Source: Massilia sp. Leaf139
GTDB taxonomy: Bacteria; Pseudomonadota; Gammaproteobacteria; Burkholderiales; Burkholderiaceae_D
Reading direction: 5' to 3'
DNA: 64,000 bases
Assembly: GCF_001424165.1 (NCBI RefSeq)
Contig: NZ_LMOJ01000026.1
Span: 1 to 64,000 of the forward strand
Notes under the pieces: model-generated
Seen by the model: the letters and a program-made list of their open reading frames with translations, nothing else
Told to the model about the DNA's origin: nothing
Databases searched by the model: none
Part shown: one piece after another, positions 1 through 8,713 of the stretch
How positions within the stretch are numbered: position 1 is the first letter of the stretch
Layout: every line of letters begins with the position of its first letter
Program-made: the position numbers and the translations under genes

Positions 1-97
1 GCGCCGGCACAGCTTCAGCAATGACATGTCGCCGGCCGAGTATGAAAAGCAGTATTTTCAGCGGCTCTCGAGTGTCTAGAAAAGCCGTGGCGATTCA
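1..97 (+). mobile_element. Right end of an IS3-family insertion sequence
   Basis: The first 97 bases look like the terminal part of an IS3-family element. They hold the last codons of a transposase followed by 18 bases ending in ATTCA at 97. Read on the minus strand the end starts TGAATCGCCACGG, and IS3-family termini typically begin with TGA. The coding frame of the PAAR gene to the right stops matching its family exactly at this boundary, which supports position 97 as the junction. The rest of the element lies outside the window, so the left end and any target duplication cannot be seen. Confidence 0.75.
2..79 (+). CDS. IS3-family transposase, C-terminal fragment (runs off window)
   Basis: The frame that starts at base 2 encodes 25 residues and a TAG stop. 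It begins RRHSFSNDMSPAEYE, which matches the typical end of IS3-family OrfB integrases (an RRHS..L..LSP.E(F/Y)E pattern). Only the tail is present because the gene continues left of the window, so whether the transposase is intact cannot be judged. The stop overlaps the opposite-strand stop of the PAAR gene: the same CTAG bases end both frames. The family call rests on this short motif and on the TGA-type terminus. Confidence 0.7.
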   Translation, partial: RRHSFSNDMSPAEYEKQYFQRLSSV

Positions 98-309
98 TTG
101 TGCCCATCGTAGGCAACAGCAACGCCGTTGATAACGTGACTCGGATCGCCTTCGGCAATCGTGCATTTGTCATGCCCCTTGATGGGACAACTGCATGCGT
201 CACCAACGCATGCGACCGGTATTCCGTCGACCGTAAAATACGTGGCGCTCACACTTTCGACCTTGCCACCATGCGACGTAGCGTCACCCAAGCGAATCAC
301 ATTGGGCAT
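76..309 (-). pseudogene. PAAR-domain T6SS spike-tip protein, truncated by IS3 end
   Basis: A PAAR protein forms the sharpened tip on a VgrG trimer of a type VI secretion system. The start (MPNVIRLGDATSHGG) and the GDPSHVINGVAVAYDGH segment are typical of PAAR proteins. After residue 71 the frame runs into the IS3 end, which supplies the last residues (ESPRLF) and the stop. Family members normally continue with a TSCGA-type segment and are about 85-90 residues long; this one has 77. The cysteine in that lost segment is usually part of the zinc site, so the product is probably inactive (inference). The start lies 3 bases after the Tli4-like stop, so the gene is the last of the vgrG operon. AAAGG eight bases upstream can serve as ribosome binding site. 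Confidence 0.85.
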
Positions 310-312
310 CGC

Positions 313-1800
313 TCAGCCTTTCTCATTGGGCAGGATACCTTCGCCACGGCCACCTTCCAGCCTGGGATCGGTAGCGTCTTTCGGAAGGTCATCAGAGGGA
401 GAGATTTGCGCGATTAAGGTTGGCTGCGTCGTCATGTCTGCAAGAGAACGCGCATCATCGTAGCTGACCAGTTTCCAGACCGTCGCCGTTCGGTAGGAGG
501 GCCGTTCCCCCTTGAGTTTTTGCCAGATCGACGGCTCACCGATCGCGACCACATGCGGCATACGGTCGCCAGCCCGGATGTGTTGACGCCGGTTGTCGCC
601 CGCTGGCCCCGGCGCATCGTGTTCCCACCAGCCGGTCTCCGGGCAGGTGCGCCCGGTTGCGGCGAGTTCGCCCAGCGCCAGGCGCGGACCGGTGTCGGCG
701 GATTTGGCGGGCACGGCGCGGGTCGGGCGCCCGCGGATGGTGCTGGTGATTTTGTCCCAGACTGCGATGGCTTCTTCGTCGGTCAGGCTGGCCTTCGCGG
801 AGCCGGCTGCGTTGCCGCCGACGCCGGTTTGGAATTGGATGTCGGCGTACGGTCGGAATTGGTCATGGGGAACGCCCGTGAACTTAGCCTGGAAGTCGTG
901 ATAAGAATGGACGTGTTCTTCGTCGGGATTAAGCACGAGGACCTCGTAGCCGGTTTTCCAATCATGTATCTGGCGCGGGCTTTCGCGGAAGTATTTAATT
1001 TTGGCGATCGCTGCCTTCTCTTCGGGCGTGGCTGGGTCTTCCTTGATACGCTTCCACTGGGCTTGGAGTGAGTCGCCCTCTGGGTTGTGAGGATTCGATG
1101 GTGCGACATAAATTGAAAAATGCGCGTCGGGGAACTCTTTCAAACGAAAGCCGATACGGATGTGCTCCATAAGATCATCCTGTGTTGGATTTTGTTTATC
1201 CGACAAAAAAAAGTGTTCGATGCAGTTGCCGGGCTCGGCAGGGGCTTCGTCGTCCGCACGTTGTCGCAGGCGGCGGGCCATGCTTTTTATGTCTGCGATG
1301 ACTTCGTCTTTTTGCCTTTTCAACGGACGCGCATCAATAATGACGCCGTCATTGTTTAATCTAAAGAAGCCACTAATTTTCAGCTCAGCCATCGCTTCAA
1401 AGCCTTCGTAGCCGGTGACGATTTGCCCTTCAGGCTGCCGCATCTCGTCCACTGAAATCAGCAAGGGGATGTTATTAAGGTAAATGGCCTTTTCACTTTT
1501 CAGCTCGTCGACGAACTTCTGGGCCAATCCCTTCACTTCATCCACGCTATCACGGTAGATGGTGACGCCCAGCGGGACATCCGTGCCCCCCCAGACGACG
1601 GCAGCCGATGCCGGCACGTCGACCATGAACCGGCCAAAGCAGACAGTTTTCGTTTTCTCGAACAAGGGTTGCAGGCGGGGAGTAAGGGCGGTCATGTTCG
1701 GCGTCTTCCATTCTTTCGGGTGAGGGTCGCATGCCGCGAGCAGCAGGCTCGCGGCAGCAAGCGGAATAAGGATGAGGCGTCTGATGGCGGTCGGGTACAT
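313..1800 (-). CDS. T6SS immunity lipoprotein, Tli4 family
   Basis: The product (495 aa) resembles Tli4-type immunity proteins that neutralise the Tle4 phospholipase effector in the periplasm. The start MYPTAIRRL leads into a hydrophobic stretch and a lipobox (LLLAAC), so it should be a lipoprotein. An N-terminal region (CFGRFMVDVPASAAVVWGG) and a C-terminal region with TGWWEHDAPGPAGDN fit the two-domain layout of the family. I chose the ATG at 1800 because GAAAGGAATACC lies directly before it and because the longer open frame upstream overlaps the effector gene. It starts 10 bases after the effector stop, as expected for an effector-immunity pair. The family assignment is from recalled sequence features. 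Confidence 0.75.
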   Translation of the reverse strand: MYPTAIRRLILIPLAAASLLLAACDPHPKEWKTPNMTALTPRLQPLFEKTKTVCFGRFMVDVPASAAVVWGGTDVPLGVTIYRDSVDEVKGLAQKFVDELKSEKAIYLNNIPLLISVDEMRQPEGQIVTGYEGFEAMAELKISGFFRLNNDGVIIDARPLKRQKDEVIADIKSMARRLRQRADDEAPAEPGNCIEHFFLSDKQNPTQDDLMEHIRIGFRLKEFPDAHFSIYVAPSNPHNPEGDSLQAQWKRIKEDPATPEEKAAIAKIKYFRESPRQIHDWKTGYEVLVLNPDEEHVHSYHDFQAKFTGVPHDQFRPYADIQFQTGVGGNAAGSAKASLTDEEAIAVWDKITSTIRGRPTRAVPAKSADTGPRLALGELAATGRTCPETGWWEHDAPGPAGDNRRQHIRAGDRMPHVVAIGEPSIWQKLKGERPSYRTATVWKLVSYDDARSLADMTTQPTLIAQISPSDDLPKDATDPRLEGGRGEGILPNEKG

Positions 1801-1810
1801 GGTATTCCTT

Positions 1811-3607
1811 TCAGCATTTCCAGCTTGCCTTCTGGGCGATGCGCACGATGCTGTACAAGGTCGAGGCGATAGCCTGGGGATCCTTGTAGCTGGACTGATG
1901 TTCGTAGCCGGTCTGGCGGAACACGCCTTTGAACATGCCGCTGTGCAGCTGGTGATCGGCGGACTTGGCGGGCACCGTCTGATCGCCAGGTGCGCTTGCT
2001 GGAAGAATTGTCGCGTGAATCGATTTATTACCACTCGGGTTTGAAATCGGCGCGGCAGAAGCCTTGCTGAGATTAGAACTGGGGATGGAGGGGCTCTCTG
2101 CAAATGTCTTGCCACGGTAGTTGACATCCCAACGGACCAGTTCGAGCTTCCCTTGTTTGGTATCGCTGATAATAGGCCAGTCCTGCCACCCGCTGGGGTC
2201 GGCACAGTTCCTGATTTCCCATACCACTTCGCCAAAGCTTTGTCGCCCGCGGTCGGCACCATAATGGGCGTAACTGTTGAGGTGGTAAGTGCCCGCGATC
2301 GTCTGATGAAATTGCTGCACCCGATCCAGATACCCGCATGTCCGCTCGAACGACCCGCCCCCTTGCTTTGGCGTGCGATTGGATGGATTGATCCAGTCCT
2401 CTCGGAACAGCGCATACCATTTATCCTGCAGCTTGTAGATTTCATTGTAGGGATCGCCCTGCTTCGGCCAGTCTTCCAGGTCGCGCCCACCGTGACGCAC
2501 CCGCAGCCAGCCGTTGCCGTAGGATTCGGTAGGCAACAACTGCAGTGCGCCCTGAGCGTTCGCCAGCACCGCCGTCACTTCGTCGCCATAATTGCCGGCT
2601 ACCTTGGCGGCAAGGCTTTCCTGCGGCGAGCTCATCATGCCCGGATCCTCGAATCCCGCCCGCATGCGTTTGTAGGCGGCAGGCGCGCCGATCGCCGGCA
2701 TCACGCCGTGCACGATGCCCAGCACCTTGTCCTGCAGATTGCCATAGGCCGGATGCACCAGCGCCCGGCCGACCAGCCCGCCCATCGAATGGGTGACGAC
2801 GATCACCTGGTTGCACTCATAGCCGGCGCCGTTCAGGTCATCGATGACCTTGTTGATGCGCTTCGCGATGATTTTCGCGCTGTCACCATTCGACTGCAGC
2901 CAGTTGTAGCCGAACGAGTAAACGGCAAACCAGCAGCCAGTGACCGCCCTTTTAAGTTCGTCCTCGGTCAATACTTGCTGAGGTAGACTGGGGTCGGACC
3001 TCCATACCTGTGGATCAACGCCAATGACATCGCGCCACTCAGGCCGCATTTTGCCATTGCTGAAAGTGTTGTTCAGGCGAGATTCCAGGTGCTGCAGCAA
3101 AACGCCGTAACTCTTGAAAAATACTTCGCCCCAGCCGCGTGCTCGCGCCTTTTGGACCGCAGTACTCCCGTTCGGCGTGGTCACCGGGTCGCTCATCAAT
3201 AGAGGAGAAGTAAAGTTCTCCCCCAGGGTAACATTGCCATGCCGTCCATCGCCCGTGACGTCAGGCGACCCGGAAGGATCGTAGATATCGACCGTGGTAT
3301 GCAGCGGATCTAGTCGCAGTTGCCGTTCACGCGGCGGACTCTTCGCATTCGTGCTGATGTTCGACGCCCCAAGCGCATCTGGCCGCCACGCAATATTGTC
3401 GCTCTGCTTCAACTCTTTCTGCCGCTCGGTGCTCATCCGCAAATTCGACCCCATGATGCCCGGCAGAAAAATAACCGGCAACACCCGCTTCGGCAGCATC
3501 CGCGCACACTGCGGCTTCTTGTCCTGCTTCGGTCTCGCAAACCCTTCGGCTTTGCGGGCGGCGCCGGCATGATGTTGCGCAGGCAAAGGATGTTCGGCAG
3601 TCGTCAT
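1811..3607 (-). CDS. T6SS lipase/phospholipase effector, Tle4-like
   Basis: The product (598 aa) is an alpha/beta-hydrolase with a PGAP1/lipase-like core. VLPVIFLPGIMGSNLR near residues 43-58 is a typical oxyanion-hole region, and VVTHSMGGLVGRAL near residue 275 is the nucleophile elbow with the catalytic serine. Such proteins are delivered by T6SS to hydrolyse membrane phospholipids of rival bacteria. It has no signal peptide, as expected for an effector loaded on VgrG. It lies 20 bases downstream of vgrG and just upstream of the Tli4-like gene. Two starts are possible (GTG at 3610, ATG at 3607); the ATG has better spacing from AGGGAG. The Tle4 label leans on the immunity partner; the hydrolase call itself is firm. 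Confidence 0.75.
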   Translation of the reverse strand: MTTAEHPLPAQHHAGAARKAEGFARPKQDKKPQCARMLPKRVLPVIFLPGIMGSNLRMSTERQKELKQSDNIAWRPDALGASNISTNAKSPPRERQLRLDPLHTTVDIYDPSGSPDVTGDGRHGNVTLGENFTSPLLMSDPVTTPNGSTAVQKARARGWGEVFFKSYGVLLQHLESRLNNTFSNGKMRPEWRDVIGVDPQVWRSDPSLPQQVLTEDELKRAVTGCWFAVYSFGYNWLQSNGDSAKIIAKRINKVIDDLNGAGYECNQVIVVTHSMGGLVGRALVHPAYGNLQDKVLGIVHGVMPAIGAPAAYKRMRAGFEDPGMMSSPQESLAAKVAGNYGDEVTAVLANAQGALQLLPTESYGNGWLRVRHGGRDLEDWPKQGDPYNEIYKLQDKWYALFREDWINPSNRTPKQGGGSFERTCGYLDRVQQFHQTIAGTYHLNSYAHYGADRGRQSFGEVVWEIRNCADPSGWQDWPIISDTKQGKLELVRWDVNYRGKTFAESPSIPSSNLSKASAAPISNPSGNKSIHATILPASAPGDQTVPAKSADHQLHSGMFKGVFRQTGYEHQSSYKDPQAIASTLYSIVRIAQKASWKC

Positions 3608-3627
3608 CACATGCTCCCTATGGTGTA

Positions 3628-6372
3628 TCAGTCGTCCAGCGCCTCGATGCTGTAGCGTCCAAACGAAATGGCGCTGCTAAAACGCTCGGTCAGCCCGTTC
3701 GCGTCGGTCCGTCCCTCGAACGTCCGGCCGTCTTCAGTGGTGATGCGATAACGCTGGTTCTTCATCGGCTCATCGGTCCCGATCCAGCGCAGCACGGTCT
3801 GCTGGTCGTGCTGCGCTTCGCTCTTCGGCGACGTCACGGCCGCCGGGCTGCCGCCTCCCGGTCCGATATGCGCGAATTTCGACGATTTGATAGTGTGTTC
3901 GCCGCTGCTCTGCTGAGTGATGACGCCGGCGCCGATATCCACCTGGGCACCATGCGCCACGATGCGGATCTTGGGCGCCTGTAGCACGATCTCGTCGGTG
4001 GCAGTCAGGACGATACGTTTGGAGGAAGTGACCTCGATATCGTCGCCGTGTGTCTGCAGTTCGAGCTTGCCGCTGGCGGCAATCAGCTTGATACCGAGTC
4101 GGTGTGCAAACAGGCTGATGCTTTCCGAAACGCGCGCCAGCAGTTTCCTGCCGACTGAGAGCTGGGTATTGCCGATGCTGAGCACATCGATATGCGTCTG
4201 CGCGCCGATCGCAATGTTGTCCTGGCTGGTCATGGCGACGCCGGCCGGCGCGGACAGCGCCACCACGGGTTGGCCGCCGGCGCCGTCCTTTTCGGTATTG
4301 CTGCCGGCTTCCCACTGCTTCAGGTAGCCGATCAGTTGTTCGAGCTCCCCGTCGTCGGTACTGTCCGCGTGATGCGTCGACGCCAGTTCAGCCAGTTGCT
4401 TCTGCAGTCCCTGCAAGGCCTCGGCCAGGCCGAGAAGCTCGCTTCGATCCAGTTGCTTTCCGCTCGCATTCTGGCGTGCCGCAGCGCTAATCAAGACGCC
4501 TTGTGCGCCCCGAAGCGCAACGGCATGGTCGCTGCGCAGCTCCGCGCCTTCGCCGCGCGCCTCGCCCTTGCCGTCCTTGCGCGGGTGGGTCAGCCATCCC
4601 AGGTTCAGCTCGCTGTGACCGTACTGGGACGATAACTGGGCATTAATCTGGTCCGGCGTGTCGTCCAGCCGCAACTGGTTGTAGCGGTTGCCGCCGACCT
4701 CCTTGCTCTTGATGCCGGCCACGTATCGGTTTCCAGGCAGCGCTCCGGCATGACTGAACGCAGGGGGCGGCGCGGTGCGCCCGTAGACTTGGCCAACGAT
4801 GATCGGCTTATCCGGATCGCCACCGAGGAAGCCAACCAGGACCTCATCGCCGACGCGCGGCAGCGTGATCGTTCCCCATTGATTGCTGGCCCAGGTGCTG
4901 GCGACCCGTATCCAGGCGGAGTCCCGGTCGCTGCCGCTGGCACCGGCACCTTGCGCATGCTCGTGGTCTTCGACCCTGGTGCCGGGAAAGCGTACCTTGA
5001 CCCGGCCGTATTCATCGCAATGCACTTCTTCGCCGGGAGGGCCGACGACGATTGCACTTTGCAGCTGCGGACGCGGCAGATCGGTACGCGGATCGAATGC
5101 CGGCACGATCGGAACGCTGCGGCGAACGCAGGCAAAGCGGTTCGTGTAGCGCATGCCGCGTTGATCGCTCGCCTGGCGCAGAGCGCTGTCGAATTGAGCT
5201 TCATGCCACCGGTTGAGCGCAAACAGGCGCTGTATCCGATCGTCGAGTGCCTTCGGCAGGTTGTTCTCCGCATCGACCTCCAGGCGCGTGATGACAAACT
5301 CCCGTTCCTGCGGCGAGTGGGTGTCGATATCCGGATGGCCGCTCAAGGCGATCCATTCCCCGATACAAAGCGCGCGCACACTTCCTTCGCCATAAAAGCA
5401 CTTGGATTCGTACTCATGGCGCTTCATGCGCAGTTCGCCAAGCTCGCGGTAATCGTCGCCGTCCTCCCCAGCATGCGGCACGTCGATCAGGTAGTCATCG
5501 AGACCGAGCGCGAAACGGTTACCGGTCGCGCCCTGGTCGATACATGACGGCGTATTGGCGGTCATCGGCCGGCCCTGCAGGTAGTCCCAGCTGAGACGGT
5601 TGAGATTGCCTGGGACGAGCTTGCGTACCGGACTCCACGCGAAGATGGTATCGCTTTGCTCGGTACCGTCGTCCCGGTGGTAGCGCACCACGCCGGAGGC
5701 ATTTTGCGGCAGCGTGAATCCGTCGTTGAACAGCACCAAGGTGTGTGCTGGCATGTCCTCACCCTGTGATTCGCTGGCGAACCCTGGGCGCATGAACCAC
5801 GCAATACCGCGTCGTTTCCACAAGCGGCGCAAGAAGTCGGCATCGGACTCGTTGTGCTGCATCGTGAATTCGCGGGCCGGGAAGCTGCCTTTCAGATGCG
5901 ACCAGTCCACGTCGAATGCCCTGGCCAGCACCGGGTTTTTCTGGCGCCACTCGTCCACAATGACCTGAGTAATGTCCAGTTCGTTCATGTTGCGGAAGAC
6001 CCGGGTACTGGTGCGCTGCTCCATCAGCGCCAGTGCATCGCGCAGCACCAGTTCATAGGTCGCCAGGCCACCATCGCTCTGGCCGGCAGCCGCTTGCGCG
6101 ACAATGCCGCACACCGCGCGCATCTTGCCGCTGTCCGTTACGAACTGCAGCTCAAGGGGTAAGGCGATGAGCTCCTTCAAGGGGAGGTCTGCGCGCCCCG
6201 ATACACATAGAAGCCGATATTCCAGCCCGCCGCACAGGGCTTCGCTGCCTGTGACTCGCTTGACCAGCAGGACGTCGTCGAGCACATCCTTCTCTTGGTA
6301 TAGTCGTACACGAATGGGGCGATTCGCCTCGCTCAAGCCGGACGCCCACTGTAGCAGATCCTTGAGATTCAT
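3628..6372 (-). CDS. vgrG: Type VI secretion tip protein VgrG (TssI)
   Basis: The product (914 aa) is a VgrG spike protein. An N-terminal gp27-like part includes FTMQHNESDADFLRRLWKRR, followed by the gp5-like OB-fold region with PGEEVHCDEYGRVKVRF and WASNQWGTITLPRVGDEV, and a DUF2345-type beta-helix. The last 70 residues or so (RYRITTEDGRTFEGRTDANGLTERF) look like a transthyretin-like extension, which in other VgrGs recruits a cargo effector. It heads a minus-strand cassette with the lipase effector, its immunity protein and a PAAR protein. No core T6SS genes are in the window, so this is an orphan vgrG island. The 250 bases upstream hold no gene that I can support and probably carry the promoter. 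Confidence 0.95.
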   Translation of the reverse strand: MNLKDLLQWASGLSEANRPIRVRLYQEKDVLDDVLLVKRVTGSEALCGGLEYRLLCVSGRADLPLKELIALPLELQFVTDSGKMRAVCGIVAQAAAGQSDGGLATYELVLRDALALMEQRTSTRVFRNMNELDITQVIVDEWRQKNPVLARAFDVDWSHLKGSFPAREFTMQHNESDADFLRRLWKRRGIAWFMRPGFASESQGEDMPAHTLVLFNDGFTLPQNASGVVRYHRDDGTEQSDTIFAWSPVRKLVPGNLNRLSWDYLQGRPMTANTPSCIDQGATGNRFALGLDDYLIDVPHAGEDGDDYRELGELRMKRHEYESKCFYGEGSVRALCIGEWIALSGHPDIDTHSPQEREFVITRLEVDAENNLPKALDDRIQRLFALNRWHEAQFDSALRQASDQRGMRYTNRFACVRRSVPIVPAFDPRTDLPRPQLQSAIVVGPPGEEVHCDEYGRVKVRFPGTRVEDHEHAQGAGASGSDRDSAWIRVASTWASNQWGTITLPRVGDEVLVGFLGGDPDKPIIVGQVYGRTAPPPAFSHAGALPGNRYVAGIKSKEVGGNRYNQLRLDDTPDQINAQLSSQYGHSELNLGWLTHPRKDGKGEARGEGAELRSDHAVALRGAQGVLISAAARQNASGKQLDRSELLGLAEALQGLQKQLAELASTHHADSTDDGELEQLIGYLKQWEAGSNTEKDGAGGQPVVALSAPAGVAMTSQDNIAIGAQTHIDVLSIGNTQLSVGRKLLARVSESISLFAHRLGIKLIAASGKLELQTHGDDIEVTSSKRIVLTATDEIVLQAPKIRIVAHGAQVDIGAGVITQQSSGEHTIKSSKFAHIGPGGGSPAAVTSPKSEAQHDQQTVLRWIGTDEPMKNQRYRITTEDGRTFEGRTDANGLTERFSSAISFGRYSIEALDD

Positions 6373-6623
6373 TAGAGCTTCCTAAGCAGAGCCATTCACC
6401 TGTGATATCTGTTTTTAGTACGTTCCAAAAATCAATGGTACGTACCTGAAACGGCGATATCTTTGATGCTGAACAATCTCATGCTCGGGCCTCACTTACG
6501 GCCCTGGGGACGCTCATAGTCGAACGAACAATTAACAACAGATCGGAACGTCTCAGCCACGCACTGAAACTGTTGGTACTTTGTTGGTATCTGACCGACG
6601 ATGCTCAGCCCTGACCTTAGCGC

Positions 6624-6971
6624 TCATGCGCAATCGGAGAGGTTCGTCGATTCCAGTCGGGGGGACCAAATTCCAAGCGAATCCCTCAGAGCAAGGGATC
6701 GCTTATCGGTAACCAGCCGGACATAGCCGAGAATGGCCGCCACGATCAGGGCCGCCCCGCCAAGGAGTGCAGCAGTCCCCGTCGCTGTAAAAAGCACCAG
6801 GGCGCCACAGAGCAGCATGCACACACTGGCGGCGTATGCCGTGTCCTGTCTCCCGCTGCCGGCGCTGTCGATTTTTTCGAAAGAAATGTCGGACAAGTTG
6901 GCGCGCTCCGGATGACTATTCCCTATCGTCTCGTTTGAATATTCCAGCGTCGGTGCTGCTCTGGAAAACAC
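6624..6971 (-). CDS. Small two-helix membrane protein of unknown function
   Basis: The open frame encodes 115 residues starting at a GTG. The middle (about residues 48-90) has two adjacent hydrophobic segments, VCMLLCGALVLFTATG and LLGGAALIVAAILGYV, flanked by polar ends, so a small inner-membrane protein with two transmembrane helices is likely. The GTG lies four bases after the stop of the preceding secreted-protein gene, which suggests translational coupling; the ribosome binding site is weak. I do not recognise a family. Its position behind the T6SS island fits accessory cargo, but nothing in the sequence shows a role. Confidence 0.5.
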   Translation of the reverse strand: MFSRAAPTLEYSNETIGNSHPERANLSDISFEKIDSAGSGRQDTAYAASVCMLLCGALVLFTATGTAALLGGAALIVAAILGYVRLVTDKRSLALRDSLGIWSPRLESTNLSDCA

Positions 6972-6975
6972 GTTT

Positions 6976-7497
6976 CTAATATGGCGCCTCGGACGCGATG
7001 TCTTCAGCCCGAAGCATGCCTCGTGGCTTCCTCTTTAACTCAGCACTCACTTGCCGGTCGACAGACTCTTTCCACCCTCGTCCCAGTTTGTTGGCTATCG
7101 CCGAGTCCATTACCGAGTTGTAACCAGCGACGAACGCTTCCTGTTGAGATCCATTTGGCGCGATGTCATTGCACAGGTCGGCCATTACCTTGACACCCGA
7201 AGCGCAGTACAGTGCCTTTCGGATTTCATATTCCCGAATGTGCGTCCGATTCTCGAGCGCAAAGGTACAAACAGGCACGTACACTTTTAAGCTCCCAGCT
7301 TTGAGGTCTGCTTTTGCAAGCATCTCGCCTTTTGACCGATGCGCGGCCAAGTCAAGTCCAACATGGACATACACGACCGTCGGCGACGCAGCAATGCCGG
7401 GGGCGTGGTAAGAGCCGAGAAGCACGGCAGCAACGCACATCGCTGACAGGAATGGACGCATGGCAAGGCGTCTCAAGTTTCGATACTGCGACTTCAT
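6976..7497 (-). CDS. Secreted protein of unknown function
   Basis: The product (173 aa) starts MKSQYRNLRRLAMRPF and continues with a hydrophobic stretch ending GIAASP, a plausible Sec signal peptide of about 36 residues. The mature part holds two or three cysteines (VPVCTFALENR, ALYCASGVKV, DLCNDIAP) and no motif I recognise. I chose the ATG at 7497 because GGAG lies five bases upstream; a longer frame exists but has no ribosome binding site. It sits between a frameshifted gene and a small membrane-protein gene on the same strand, all with short gaps. An immunity-type periplasmic protein is possible given the T6SS genes nearby, but this is only a guess. Confidence 0.6.
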   Translation of the reverse strand: MKSQYRNLRRLAMRPFLSAMCVAAVLLGSYHAPGIAASPTVVYVHVGLDLAAHRSKGEMLAKADLKAGSLKVYVPVCTFALENRTHIREYEIRKALYCASGVKVMADLCNDIAPNGSQQEAFVAGYNSVMDSAIANKLGRGWKESVDRQVSAELKRKPRGMLRAEDIASEAPY

Positions 7498-7552
7498 CGT
7501 TACTCCGATCATTACCTGCTCTACGAAGAACCCGAAACCGACGGTCGCGGTG

Positions 7553-7866
7553 CTACAAAGGCCTTTGCGATGTCGCCTCAGCGAGCAGCGCGGCATGTAT
7601 CTCGTGAATCACCGGCGCACAAAAGCGGTTCATCGAATCGAGCGTCATCCTTAGCGGAAGATCGTCGAAGCTCAGAAAGAACGGCCTCCACTTGATCAGG
7701 ACGATCCACATCCGATCGCCCCCTGTATCGATCCGCTTGAGCACGATCCATTAAACTTGCGCACGAAGTCGGCAGCCTGATCGGGAAAGCTTTCCCAGGC
7801 CGTGTCCTCAGTGATCGTCAGGCTGGGATTCCCCGAAGCCATGGTCTCGATGGTAGGCAGCTTCAT
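7553..7866 (-). pseudogene. Unknown protein gene with a probable one-base frameshift
   Basis: From an ATG at 7866 (AAAGG upstream) the frame reads MKLPTIETMASGNPSL and on to DFVRKFNG, then degenerates and stops. From the same point (about 7750) the next frame continues with VLKRIDTGGDRMWIVLIKW and FDDLPLRMTLDSMNRF down to a stop at 7553. The two parts together give one protein-like sequence of about 104 residues; a single lost base, for example one G in the FNG codons, would explain it. Either the gene is broken or the assembly has an error here. I do not recognise the family. Confidence 0.55.
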
Positions 7867-8073
7867 ATGCCTTTGATTAGCGAAGAAGAAAGAGGCATGA
7901 ACGTCGGCTTCCTGCCGATCGCAGACGTCCGTAAAGGCTCAGTGTACGAAGCGGGTGCCATTGTGACAAGCGCCAACTGTCATGCGATACCGCCTCCGAT
8001 CGCACCGGGCGTGCGGAGCCTCCGTCCCCATCCACGCTATCATCCCCACTCCCGAGCCTGTTTGGAGTGCCCG

Positions 8074-8709
8074 ATGTTCGAGTTCATCACCAATTTCCTG
8101 GAAAAGAGCGGCTATCTCGGCGTGTTCGCGCTGATGGCGCTGGAGAACATTTTTCCGCCGATTCCGTCCGAGATGATCATGCCCTTCGCCGGCTTCGTCG
8201 CCGCCCGCGGCGACCTGAATGTGGTCGGCGTGCTGGTGGCCGGCACGGCGGGTTCCGTGGCGGGCGCCCTGCCCTGGTATTACGCGGCCAAGGTCTACGG
8301 CTGCAAGCGCCTCAAGCAGCTGGCCGAACACCATGCGCGCTGGTTGACCGTGACGCCCGAAGACATCGACCATGCGCTCGAGACCTTCCGCAAGCATGGC
8401 CGCAAGGCGGTGCTGTTCGGGCGCCTGATTCCGGCCGTGCGCACCCTGATCTCGGTGCCGGCCGGTTTGGGCAACATGTCGCTCGCGCAGTTCCTGCTGT
8501 ATTCGGGGATCGGTTCGCTGGCCTGGACGGGCCTGCTGACGGCGGCCGGTTTCCTGCTCGAGAATAACTACAAGGAGGTGGCGAAGTATGTCGATCCGGT
8601 GTCGAAGGCCGTCCTCGGCGGCATGCTGGCCTGGTATCTGTACCGCGTGATCACCTACAAGAAGCGGGCCACGTCCGGCAGCCCCAAGAAGGAACACGAA
8701 ACGCAATAG
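8074..8709 (+). CDS. DedA family membrane protein
   Basis: The product (211 aa) is a DedA/VTT-domain inner-membrane protein. This family is linked to undecaprenyl-phosphate or phospholipid flipping and membrane homeostasis. The typical ENIFPPIPSEMIMPFAGF segment near residues 23-40 and the second half FGRLIPAVRTLISVPAG (conserved arginine and glycine) are clear, with several hydrophobic helices and a basic C-terminus (KKRATSGSPKKE). The ATG at 8074 was chosen because GGAG lies six bases before it; an in-frame extension to 7867 has no DedA similarity. It is transcribed alone and ends four bases from the opposite-strand response regulator gene. Confidence 0.9.
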   Translation: MFEFITNFLEKSGYLGVFALMALENIFPPIPSEMIMPFAGFVAARGDLNVVGVLVAGTAGSVAGALPWYYAAKVYGCKRLKQLAEHHARWLTVTPEDIDHALETFRKHGRKAVLFGRLIPAVRTLISVPAGLGNMSLAQFLLYSGIGSLAWTGLLTAAGFLLENNYKEVAKYVDPVSKAVLGGMLAWYLYRVITYKKRATSGSPKKEHETQ

Positions 8710-8713
8710 GCCC

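Noticed and set aside
6480..6600. Possible tRNA or structured RNA upstream of vgrG
   Set aside because: A GGGCC..GGCCC stem is present, but no cloverleaf or CCA-type end can be drawn.
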